Part shown: positions 1 through 6,592 of the stretch, in pieces | How the letters are laid out: each line of letters starts with the position of its first letter | Position numbering within the stretch: the stretch's first letter is position 1 | The notes under the pieces: model-generated | Seen by the model: only the letters and a program-made list of their open reading frames with translations | Told to the model about the DNA's origin: nothing | The model's database searches: none | Translations under genes and position numbers: made by a program | Assembly: GCA_947461805.1 (NCBI GenBank) | Contig: CANHMJ010000067.1 | Coordinates: 1-7,411, forward strand | DNA length: 7,411 nucleotides | DNA from: Burkholderiaceae bacterium | Lineage (GTDB): Bacteria > Pseudomonadota > Gammaproteobacteria > Burkholderiales > Burkholderiaceae | Reading direction: 5' to 3'

Positions 1-400
1 CGCCGACCATGAGGGCGCCTGCGTTCGCAACATGAAAGCCATCGACGTCTTTTTGTGGCGCAATCGCTTCGAGCACGCGCTCCGATGCAATGTGGGCAGG
101 TAAGGGCAGTTGCACCAAAATGCCGTGAATGGCTGGGTCGGCATTGAGCGTAGCAATGCGCGCTAAAAGTGCTTCTTCAATCATCTCCGTTTCGTAGCGC
201 TCGAGTACCGAATGAAAGCCAACCTCTTCGCATGCTTTAACTTTGTTACGGACATACACTGCGCTAGCTGGGTTATCTCCGACCACAATCACCGCCAAAC
301 CGGGACGCGACCCTTTGGCAGTAACAATGGCCGCACGTGCTGTAATTTCAGTACGGATTTTTTTAGAGAGGGCAACACCGTCGAGTAATTGGGCTGGCAT
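1..400 (-). CDS. folD: Bifunctional methylenetetrahydrofolate dehydrogenase / methenyltetrahydrofolate cyclohydrolase, N-terminal part
   Basis: FolD interconverts 5,10-methylene-THF, 5,10-methenyl-THF and 10-formyl-THF in the cytoplasm, using NADP, and so supplies one-carbon units for purine and formyl-methionine synthesis. I translated 133 codons from the ATG at 400 down to the window edge; the C-terminal half, including the Rossmann NADP-binding part, lies outside. Family signatures visible are PGLAVIVVGDNPAS (33-46), the catalytic Tyr/Lys motif YVRNK (Tyr49, Lys53) followed by KACEEVG, the substrate-site motif GILVQLPLP (93-101) and KDVDGFH (117-123). No frame break is seen. The start matches the usual N-terminus of the family (MPAQLLDG), but upstream there is only a U-rich stretch and no clear Shine-Dalgarno. 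It begins 41 bp after the response regulator stop with no terminator between, so co-transcription with the two-component genes is likely. The identification is firm; the operon link is inferred. Confidence 0.96.
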   Translation of the reverse strand, partial: MPAQLLDGVALSKKIRTEITARAAIVTAKGSRPGLAVIVVGDNPASAVYVRNKVKACEEVGFHSVLERYETEMIEEALLARIATLNADPAIHGILVQLPLPAHIASERVLEAIAPQKDVDGFHVANAGALMVG

Positions 401-441
401 ATAAAAGAAAAAAAGAGCGTTAACTAAAAATACACAGGAAA

Positions 442-1089
442 TTAACTCGGCTGAGAATCCGATAAGGCAAGACGCAGGAGATCGGCAACGGTATTGACGT
501 TGAGCTTTTCCATAATATTGGCGCGATGGGCCTCGACCGTTTTAATCGAGATGCCAAGGTCATCTGCAATTTGTTTGTTCAGTCTCCCAGCAACAATACG
601 CTCGAGCACTTGACGCTCGCGCCCGGTTAACTTGCCTAGTAGGCCTTGGGTTGTCTTACGCTGACTCGCTTGGCTGTAATCGGTACGCGCCTTGGTTAGC
701 ATCTTTTCGACTAATGCACATAACTCATTTTCTTTAAAGGGCTTCTCAATAAAATCAACCGCCCCTTTTTTCATGGTGGTTACGGCCATCGATACATCGC
801 CATGACCAGTAATAAAGGAGATGGGCATGGGCAGGTTTTCGCTAATGAGGCGCTCTTGCAACTCAAGACCCGACATGCCAGGCATGCGGACATCCAAAAT
901 CACGCACGAAATAGTTGATTTATCGGTGCTTTGCAAGGATTGTAAAAAACGCTCAGCACTAGCATGGCAGCGGACTAAATAGCCATTGCTCTCCAGTAAC
1001 CAGGTTAAGGAGTCCCGTACCGCCTCATCGTCATCAACAACGTAGACAACTTCGGTTGGATTGGGGTTGGATGCATTCATTAGGTTCAT
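442..1089 (-). CDS. Two-component response regulator, FixJ/NarL (LuxR-HTH) type
   Basis: This is a cytoplasmic DNA-binding response regulator of 215 residues, a normal length for the FixJ/TodT/StyR group. The receiver domain spans about 13-130. It has the acidic pocket DDD (19-21), the phosphoacceptor Asp66 in ILDVRMPG, Thr94 in FITGHG and Lys116 in EKPF, so all residues needed for phosphotransfer are present. A short linker (about 131-150) leads to the LuxR-type helix-turn-helix, about 153-209, beginning LTGRERQVLE, with the recognition region SIKTVEAHRANIMEKL (181-196). The HRANIMEKL wording is typical of FixJ-like proteins. Met1 is preferred over Met4 because GGAAC (complement of 1096-1100) sits 6 nt before it. 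The gene follows the kinase stop by 33 bp, so the two form a cognate pair and are probably one transcript. The target is not shown by the sequence; the divergent aceE control region is the obvious candidate. The family call is firm, the regulon is inferred. Confidence 0.95.
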   Translation of the reverse strand: MNLMNASNPNPTEVVYVVDDDEAVRDSLTWLLESNGYLVRCHASAERFLQSLQSTDKSTISCVILDVRMPGMSGLELQERLISENLPMPISFITGHGDVSMAVTTMKKGAVDFIEKPFKENELCALVEKMLTKARTDYSQASQRKTTQGLLGKLTGRERQVLERIVAGRLNKQIADDLGISIKTVEAHRANIMEKLNVNTVADLLRLALSDSQPS

Positions 1090-1122
1090 CAGTCAGTTCC
1101 GCTTGGTATTTCTAAACACGCA

Positions 1123-3672
1123 TCATGCCAAAGCAGTTGCTTCGGTTTCCGCTGTTTCGAGGGGTAATAGTATTGTAAAGGTGCAGCCTACCGCCTTGCC
1201 GCTATCGGGATCATGCTGGTTTTTGGCCCACAGGCGACCATGGTGGGATTCGATGATAGAACGGCAAATATTGAGTCCCATGCCCATTCCATCGGATTTG
1301 GTGCTGAAAAAGGGCTCAAACATACGCTCAATCACACTATCTGCCACGCCCGGCCCGCTATCAACCACTTGGATGCGGAGCATGGCTGGAAAGGTGCTGG
1401 TCTCTAAATCAGCGCTAATTTTGATCGGCGGCACTGCCCAGCGGGATGAAAGCGGCGCATTTTCGCGTACGCTATCCAGGGAGTTTTTAAGCAGGTTCAC
1501 CAAAACTTGCTGAATTAAGACGGGATCCAAGCTAACTTTGGGCAGGTTGGGCGCTAGCTCAGCTGCAATGGTAAGGCGATGGCGGTGAGCCTCAATCTCC
1601 ACCAAGCCGACTGCATCATCCACAATCTCTGCGATATCGGAATCCTTGCGTTGCGGCTCACTGCGTTTCACAAAGCTGCGGATGCGCTGAATAATGGTGC
1701 CGGCGCGGTGCGCTTGTTGGGACGCTTTCTCAAGCGCGGGAAGTAAATCCTTGGATAGGGTTTGATCTGCTTGACCCGATAAGCGTTTGGCTACGCCCAT
1801 GCAATAGTTTGAAATGGCTGCAAGGGGTTGGTTGAGTTCATGCGCTAGCGAGGAAGCCATTTCACCCATCGTGGTCAAGCGGCTTGTAAATTGCATACGC
1901 TCCTCTTGTTGGCGCGCCAGATCCTCGGTATTTTTGCGCAAGGTAATGTCCGTCGCAATTAAAAGTTGGGCTAAATGACCATCAACCCAGGGAATAAATC
2001 GGCGGCGTACCTCGTACCATTTCGCCTCCTCGCCAATCAGTTGAATCTCTTGTGACTCTGCTTGCCGATTTTGATTGAGCTCAGAACTGGGCAAGCCCGC
2101 TAGGGGGTCGATGTTATCGTCCTCTAGGCCATGCAGCAGGGCAGGATCCATTTCATGATTGGCTAAATCGATATGACCTTGCGAGGTATTCCCAAACCGT
2201 TCCCGATAAAACCGATTGGCAAAGAGGAGCTCGCCCGTTTCGATGGAGATCACAGAAACCGCCGCATCCAAGCCCTCGAGTACGGTAATGAAGCGATCTT
2301 GCGATGCAGCTAATTCTTCGCGAATGCGTTTTGGCTCGGAGATATCGACCAGCGAAGTAACCCAGCCGGTTTGCTCACCTTTTTCATTGATGAGTGGTGC
2401 GATGTAGGTACGTGTTGCTATGCGCGTGCCATCGCGTCGCTGTATCACTCCTTCAATACCACCTTTCATTTCATGGTGGGAGTCTGCGTTCAGTGCTAAG
2501 TCCATTTTTTTAATCAGGTACTCCTGTTGATCTGCAGGCCAGAACGGAAATGGCGGCTGCAGACCCATTAGCTCATCTGAGCTCCAATCGGTCATTTCAC
2601 AAAAGGCACGATTCACGTAGGTAATGCGCTTTTGCATATCGTGCGCTCGTATTCCAACCGGCGTGGAATTCTCCATGGCGTTCCGAAAGTTGGTTTCCGT
2701 CCGTAGGCTGGCCTCAGCCAATTGACGAACTTGCATTTGCTTGATGACGGACCATAAGCTCAAAATCACGAATGCGCTCAGTCCAATAACCACCCCAAGC
2801 AACATCTTAAATGTGAGGTTGCTTGGCGTTGGATAAGTATCAACACGTAAAATTGCATTGGGGCTCAAGATGCCAAGATCCAAGCTAGTTTGGTTTGTTA
2901 AGGACCGTGGCGGCATATTGCGATCCGACGAGATGGCTAACACTTTGCCCGTATCGGTGGTTAAGCTAAAGCGGTACAGGCCCTTTAACTCTGGCGGGAT
3001 AACGTATTCCATAATGCCTTGTGCAGAGTAAAGCACCGCCATAACGCCGCTGATTTCGCCATCTGGCCCAATCGGTATGGTTTGCCAAAAGATGGTGCGC
3101 CGTTCTTTTGCCATCGGCTCATCATTCGGCAAATCAATTTGAATGAAGTTACTAAAGGCAGGGCGATTTGTGCTGATGGTTAACTCAATGGTTTTATTGA
3201 GTTGCGCTTTTAATTCTTTGGCATATGGCGCCTGATCAAACCAGGTGTTGGTTCGCGATGGTGGCGGCATCATCCATTGCCGCTGATCATCTCGATTGAG
3301 CCAAATGAGTTGGCTAATCTCGTGGTTGTTCAGTAAAAACGATTCTGCTTCTTTTAAGGCAATTGCTTTTGTTTTTTCATCGCTATTTATTCTGCCTAAA
3401 TCGCGGCTCAGCGACATCAACACCTCGGTATTGTTAGCAAAGCGCAGTTGAATGCGTTGCTTTACCAAAGACAGCTCCCTGAACAGGGCATTTTCTTGCT
3501 GGCTACGTTCCTGCATTTGCAGGGTGCCCAGAATGATGGTCATCATCACGGTAAAGATAACGATCGCTACGAGGGGCGTATAGACCAAGCGAAATCCCCT
3601 GACCCGGCGAAACCAGGCGCTGTTATTGATGCTTAGAGGGAAGGCAAGGGGTAGCTTCATAAAAAAGGACAA
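1123..3672 (-). CDS. Membrane-bound PAS-domain sensor histidine kinase
   Basis: This 849-residue hybrid-free sensor kinase is predicted to autophosphorylate and pass phosphate to the adjacent FixJ-like regulator. Domains in order are: a basic N-terminus; membrane segment 1 (about 30-50); an extracytoplasmic region of about 235 residues (52-288) that I cannot assign to a named fold, though its place and size suit a Cache- or CHASE-like sensor; membrane segment 2 (about 289-309); PAS 1 (about 327-445, PAC end at WVTSLVDISEPKR); PAS 2 (about 457-578, PAC end at LIATDITLRK); HisKA with phosphoacceptor His611 in ASSLAHELNQPLAAI; and HATPase with N730 (LLKNSLDSV), DSGPGV (771-776), FEPFFSTK (785-792) and GMGMGL (795-800). 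All catalytic boxes are intact. The cytoplasmic half resembles FixL/TodS-type kinases, but no FixL-style heme ligand can be assigned by eye. The start is probably TTG at 3672; ATG at 3660 (residue 5) is the alternative. The signal sensed is unknown. Confidence 0.95.
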   Translation of the reverse strand: MSFFMKLPLAFPLSINNSAWFRRVRGFRLVYTPLVAIVIFTVMMTIILGTLQMQERSQQENALFRELSLVKQRIQLRFANNTEVLMSLSRDLGRINSDEKTKAIALKEAESFLLNNHEISQLIWLNRDDQRQWMMPPPSRTNTWFDQAPYAKELKAQLNKTIELTISTNRPAFSNFIQIDLPNDEPMAKERRTIFWQTIPIGPDGEISGVMAVLYSAQGIMEYVIPPELKGLYRFSLTTDTGKVLAISSDRNMPPRSLTNQTSLDLGILSPNAILRVDTYPTPSNLTFKMLLGVVIGLSAFVILSLWSVIKQMQVRQLAEASLRTETNFRNAMENSTPVGIRAHDMQKRITYVNRAFCEMTDWSSDELMGLQPPFPFWPADQQEYLIKKMDLALNADSHHEMKGGIEGVIQRRDGTRIATRTYIAPLINEKGEQTGWVTSLVDISEPKRIREELAASQDRFITVLEGLDAAVSVISIETGELLFANRFYRERFGNTSQGHIDLANHEMDPALLHGLEDDNIDPLAGLPSSELNQNRQAESQEIQLIGEEAKWYEVRRRFIPWVDGHLAQLLIATDITLRKNTEDLARQQEERMQFTSRLTTMGEMASSLAHELNQPLAAISNYCMGVAKRLSGQADQTLSKDLLPALEKASQQAHRAGTIIQRIRSFVKRSEPQRKDSDIAEIVDDAVGLVEIEAHRHRLTIAAELAPNLPKVSLDPVLIQQVLVNLLKNSLDSVRENAPLSSRWAVPPIKISADLETSTFPAMLRIQVVDSGPGVADSVIERMFEPFFSTKSDGMGMGLNICRSIIESHHGRLWAKNQHDPDSGKAVGCTFTILLPLETAETEATALA

Positions 3673-3685
3673 TATCGCAATCCCT
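3670..3685 (-). promoter_or_regulatory. Ribosome binding site and TTG start of the kinase gene
   Basis: On the minus strand, AGGGA (complement of 3681-3685) lies 8 nt before a TTG codon (3672-3670) in frame with the kinase. The in-frame ATG four codons later (3660-3658) is preceded by a U-rich stretch (CCTTTTTT) with no Shine-Dalgarno. This favours TTG as the start, giving an N-terminus MSFFMKLPL rather than MKLPL. TTG is an inefficient initiator, which would suit low-level sensor synthesis. The choice rests only on the spacing of the purine-rich motif. Confidence 0.6.
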
Positions 3686-3730
3686 AAGTGTATCTCCCTA
3701 TTTCGATTGGATTAATTTCATATTGTGCGA

Positions 3731-3743
3731 ATTGCACTGCAAT
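3731..3743. repeat. 13-bp perfect palindrome in the divergent control region
   Basis: ATTGCACTGCAAT has 6-bp arms (ATTGCA / TGCAAT) around one central base. It ends three bases before the large inverted repeat and overlaps a shorter GTGC...GCAC dyad (3725-3737). Its symmetry suits a dimeric regulator, and it would sit about 87 bp upstream of the inferred aceE start point. I do not match it to a known operator; a palindrome of this length can also occur by chance in AT-rich DNA. Confidence 0.45.
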
Positions 3744-3746
3744 AAA

Positions 3747-3783
3747 TTTCCATATTATGAGAAATACTATCATTATGTGGAAA
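3747..3783. promoter_or_regulatory. Imperfect inverted repeat, likely regulator binding site
   Basis: The left arm TTTCCATATTATGA (3747-3760) and right arm TCATTATGTGGAAA (3770-3783) are inverted copies matching at 12 of 14 positions, separated by 9 nt. The centre, 3765, lies about 59 bp upstream of the inferred aceE start point, and the right arm ends 5 nt before the -35 box. That is the usual position for an activator contacting RNA polymerase from just upstream. The outer arms TTTCCA/TGGAAA are perfect. Candidate binders are the FixJ-like regulator encoded next door or another pyruvate-responsive factor. It does not resemble the E. coli PdhR site as I know it. The repeat is seen directly; its function is inferred. 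Confidence 0.6.
3754..3783 (-). promoter_or_regulatory. Weak candidate promoter for the kinase-regulator-folD operon
   Basis: On the minus strand, TTTCCA (complement of 3778-3783) and CATAAT (complement of 3754-3759) are separated by 18 bp and match the sigma70 hexamers at 4 and 5 of 6 positions. Transcription would begin near 3747, leaving a leader of about 75 nt before the TTG start. The elements lie inside the large inverted repeat, so part of the match comes from that repeat's own symmetry. If real, a protein bound to the repeat would block this promoter. Confidence 0.3.
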
Positions 3784-3788
3784 ATATC

Positions 3789-3817
3789 TTGTCAAGCACT
3801 TTAGTGGTTTTTAGAAT
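3789..3817 (+). promoter_or_regulatory. Sigma70-type promoter of the aceE-aceF operon
   Basis: TTGTCA (3789-3794) and TAGAAT (3812-3817) are separated by 17 bp; each hexamer differs from the consensus by one base. Transcription is expected to start near 3824. The spacer carries a small dyad, CACT-TT-AGTG (3797-3806), between the two boxes, where a repressor could bind, although arms of four bases are weak evidence. The near-consensus promoter fits a highly expressed central metabolic operon. Confidence 0.75.
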
Positions 3818-3867
3818 ATTCGCTGTAGAGTAAATACCACCCCTCATCGATCAAATGGAGATACGCA

Positions 3868-6570
3868 ATGGCTGCAGTTCCGCAACCGGTTTTAGGTAAG
3901 GCGCAAACGGACGCACTAGATACCGATCCAGCAGAAACCCAAGAGTGGCTACAAGCGCTCGATGGCGTAATACATGCTGTCGGACCAGAGAGAGCTGCGT
4001 ATTTAATCGATCAGCAAATATCCCATGCCAGAGTGAACGGTGTGAATCAGGCCTTTCATGCTGAAACACCCTACATCAATACCATCCCCGTGGAGTTGCA
4101 AGCGCGTATTCCGGGCGATCAAAACATCGAGCATCGGATCCGCTCCTACACCCGCTGGAATGCCATGGCGATGGTGTTGCGTGCTAACAAGGACACCAAT
4201 GTCGGCGGTCATATCTCATCCTTTCAATCGGCTGCGACTTTATACGACGTTGGCTTTAACCACTTTTGGCATGCACCCAGTGCAGAGCACGGCGGCGACC
4301 TTATTTTTGTTCAAGGCCATTCAGCGCCCGGTATTTACTCACGTGCCTACATGCTCGGCCGTTTAGAGCAGAGTCAGCTCGATTTATTCCGTCAAGAAGT
4401 GGGCGGGAACGGTATTTCCAGCTATCCCCATCCCTGGCTAATGCCAGACTTTTGGCAGTTCCCAACGGTATCAATGGGTCTGGGTCCGATCATGGCCATT
4501 TATCAAGCGCGTTTCATGCGTTACATGGAAGACCGTGGATTTATTCATGCTGGTAATCGTAAGGTCTGGGCCTTCTTGGGTGATGGCGAAACCGATGAAC
4601 CCGAATCACTCGGCGCTATTGGTATGGCGGGACGTGAGCACTTAGACAACTTGATTTTTGTGGTGAACTGCAACTTGCAGCGCTTAGATGGCCCCGTTCG
4701 CGGTAACGGAAAAATTATTCAGGAGCTCGAGGCAGAGTTCCGTGGGTCCGGCTGGAATGTGATTAAGGTAGTGTGGGGCGGTCATTGGGATGCTTTATTT
4801 GCGCGTGACAAAAAAGGCATCTTGATGCAGCGCCTCGGTGAAATTGTCGATGGCCAATACCAAACCATGAAAGCAAAAAATGGCGCGTATGTGCGTGAGA
4901 CCGTATTCAACACGCCGGAGCTCAAAGCGTTAGTTGCTGATTGGAGTGATGAGGATATTTGGAACTTGAATCGCGGCGGTCACGACCCCCACAAGGTATA
5001 TGCCGCTTTTCATTCGGCAGTAACGCATCAAAACCAGCCTACCGTCATTTTGGCGCACACCATTAAAGGCTATGGCATGGGCGCTTCGGGTGAGGCCATG
5101 AACATCGCCCACCAAGCCAAAAAAATGAGTCCAGACGATGTGCGTCGTTTCCGCGATCGTTTTGAGATCCCAGTTAAAGACGAAGAGCTCGACGACATTC
5201 CTTTTGTTAAGTTTCCGGACGGCAGTCCAGAGCTGGAGTACATGCGCGCACGCCGCCAAGAGTTGGGTGGCTACCTGCCACAACGCCGCATGAAGGCAGA
5301 GAGTTTGCCGGTGCCTAATCTCGATGCATTTGCCGCTTTACTCGAAGCAACCAGCGAGGGCCGTGAGATTTCCACCACCATGGCCTTTGTGCGCATGCTC
5401 AATATTGTGATACGCGACAAGGCCATTGGTAAGCGTGTAGTACCGATTGTTCCCGATGAGTCACGCACCTTTGGTATGGAAGGTATGTTCCGCCAGCTCG
5501 GTATTTGGAATCAACTGGGCCAGCTCTATACGCCAGAAGACCAAGATCAGCTGATGTTCTATCGGGAAGATAAGCAAGGCCAAATTCTGCAAGAGGGTAT
5601 CAACGAAGCGGGTGGTATGTGCGATTGGATTGCGGCTGCAACCGCGTATTCCACCCACGGTGTTCCAATGTTGCCGTTCTATATTTTCTATTCCATGTTT
5701 GGTTTCCAGCGGATTGGCGATTTGGCCTGGGCTGCAGGCGATATGCGCAGCCGCGGTTTCTTGCTGGGCGGCACTGCAGGCAGAACAACGCTCAATGGCG
5801 AAGGCTTGCAACACGAAGATGGCCATAGTCATGTCTGGAGTGCTTCGGTACCCAATTGCGTGAGCTACGATCCAACGTTTGCATTTGAACTGGCTGTAGT
5901 GATTCAGGATGGCATGCGGCGCATGCTAGATGCCCAGGATGATGTGTATTACTACATTACCCTGATGAATGAAAACTATTCCCATCCTGCAATGCCGGTA
6001 GGCGTAGAAAAAGACATTATTAAAGGTATGTATAAGCTACGCTCAGTAGGGGATGCCAATAGTAAATTGCGCGTTCAACTGCTTGGCTCTGGCACCATTT
6101 TCCGTGAGGTGATTGCCGCTGCCGAAGTCTTGCATACGGATTGGGGCGTTGCTTCTGATTTATGGGGCTGTCCTAGCTTTACCGAATTAGGCCGTGATTG
6201 GAATACCGTACACCGCAGTAATTTGCTCAATCCAGCAACTGCGCCACAACTGTCGCACGTTGAGCAATGTTTAAAAGACACTGCCGGACCGATCATCGCG
6301 GCAACCGATTACGTGCGTACCTTTGCCGATCAAATAAGGCCAGCAATACAACACTTGGGTCGTCGCTATGAGGTCCTTGGTACAGATGGTTTTGGACGTT
6401 CTGATACACGTGAAAACCTACGCGATTTCTTTGAGGTCGATTACCGTTGGGTTGTATTAACGAGCCTGAAAGCGCTTGCCGACGCCGGACAAATTGATCG
6501 TCAGAAAATTGCTGAGGCAATTAAGAAATACAACATCAATGTCCAAAAACCAAACCCGATGACATCTTAA
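3868..6570 (+). CDS. aceE: Pyruvate dehydrogenase E1 component, homodimeric type
   Basis: This ThDP-dependent E1 decarboxylates pyruvate and reductively acetylates the lipoyl group of E2, the first step of the cytoplasmic pyruvate dehydrogenase complex that feeds acetyl-CoA to the TCA cycle. It is 900 residues long, close to the E. coli enzyme of roughly 890. The N-terminal region matches AceE (ETQEWLQALDGV, 23-34). The ThDP/Mg motif runs from GDG (238-240) to NCN (267-269). The mobile-loop region AHTIKGYGMG (396-405) and NIAHQAKKM (His415) is present, as is the cofactor-activating glutamate Glu580 in QEGINEAGG and the active-site region GLQHEDGHSH (His649). The residue equivalences are drawn from memory of E. 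coli AceE. The start is the ATG 7 nt after GGAG. It is followed 22 bp later by aceF. No truncation or missing key residue is seen. Regulation is probably through the upstream repeat. Confidence 0.98.
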   Translation: MAAVPQPVLGKAQTDALDTDPAETQEWLQALDGVIHAVGPERAAYLIDQQISHARVNGVNQAFHAETPYINTIPVELQARIPGDQNIEHRIRSYTRWNAMAMVLRANKDTNVGGHISSFQSAATLYDVGFNHFWHAPSAEHGGDLIFVQGHSAPGIYSRAYMLGRLEQSQLDLFRQEVGGNGISSYPHPWLMPDFWQFPTVSMGLGPIMAIYQARFMRYMEDRGFIHAGNRKVWAFLGDGETDEPESLGAIGMAGREHLDNLIFVVNCNLQRLDGPVRGNGKIIQELEAEFRGSGWNVIKVVWGGHWDALFARDKKGILMQRLGEIVDGQYQTMKAKNGAYVRETVFNTPELKALVADWSDEDIWNLNRGGHDPHKVYAAFHSAVTHQNQPTVILAHTIKGYGMGASGEAMNIAHQAKKMSPDDVRRFRDRFEIPVKDEELDDIPFVKFPDGSPELEYMRARRQELGGYLPQRRMKAESLPVPNLDAFAALLEATSEGREISTTMAFVRMLNIVIRDKAIGKRVVPIVPDESRTFGMEGMFRQLGIWNQLGQLYTPEDQDQLMFYREDKQGQILQEGINEAGGMCDWIAAATAYSTHGVPMLPFYIFYSMFGFQRIGDLAWAAGDMRSRGFLLGGTAGRTTLNGEGLQHEDGHSHVWSASVPNCVSYDPTFAFELAVVIQDGMRRMLDAQDDVYYYITLMNENYSHPAMPVGVEKDIIKGMYKLRSVGDANSKLRVQLLGSGTIFREVIAAAEVLHTDWGVASDLWGCPSFTELGRDWNTVHRSNLLNPATAPQLSHVEQCLKDTAGPIIAATDYVRTFADQIRPAIQHLGRRYEVLGTDGFGRSDTRENLRDFFEVDYRWVVLTSLKALADAGQIDRQKIAEAIKKYNINVQKPNPMTS

Positions 6571-6592
6571 GCCGAATGCGATATTCCAGACC

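Larger units (their letters stand above)
3673..3867. promoter_or_regulatory. Divergent control region between the kinase operon and aceE
   Basis: These 195 bp separate two divergent transcription units and are clearly more AT-rich than the genes on either side. No coding potential is seen. They hold the aceE promoter, a large imperfect inverted repeat, a 13-bp palindrome and a weak candidate promoter for the kinase, each listed separately. The aceE leader would be about 43 nt long and ends with GGAG (3857-3860), 7 nt before the ATG at 3868. The leader shows no riboswitch-like or attenuator-like fold by eye. Confidence 0.85.

Noticed and set aside
401..490. Possible terminator between the response regulator and folD, because the minus strand has a 7-base U run (complement of 408-414)
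   Set aside because: No GC-rich stem sits directly before the U run. The only small dyad (TCGG...CCGA, near the end of the regulator gene) is about 40 nt away with 4-bp arms.
1061..1513. 150-codon plus-strand open frame opposite the end of the kinase
   Set aside because: It is antisense to the conserved HATPase domain, has no recognisable family and no supporting promoter or ribosome binding site.
3747..3783. The inverted repeat as a transcription terminator or a mobile-element end
   Set aside because: The arms are AT-rich with no U tract following, lie between two divergent starts where no terminator is needed, and are not flanked by a transposase or target duplication.
3824..3867. Riboswitch or attenuator in the aceE leader
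   Set aside because: The leader is only about 43 nt, with no stable hairpin, no U-run terminator and no leader peptide.
4930..5283. 117-codon minus-strand open frame inside aceE
   Set aside because: It is a shadow of the E1 frame with no motif and no upstream signals.
5461..5832. 123-codon minus-strand open frame inside aceE
   Set aside because: It is opposite the conserved catalytic region of E1 (around Glu580 and His649), and the protein looks like a random complement.
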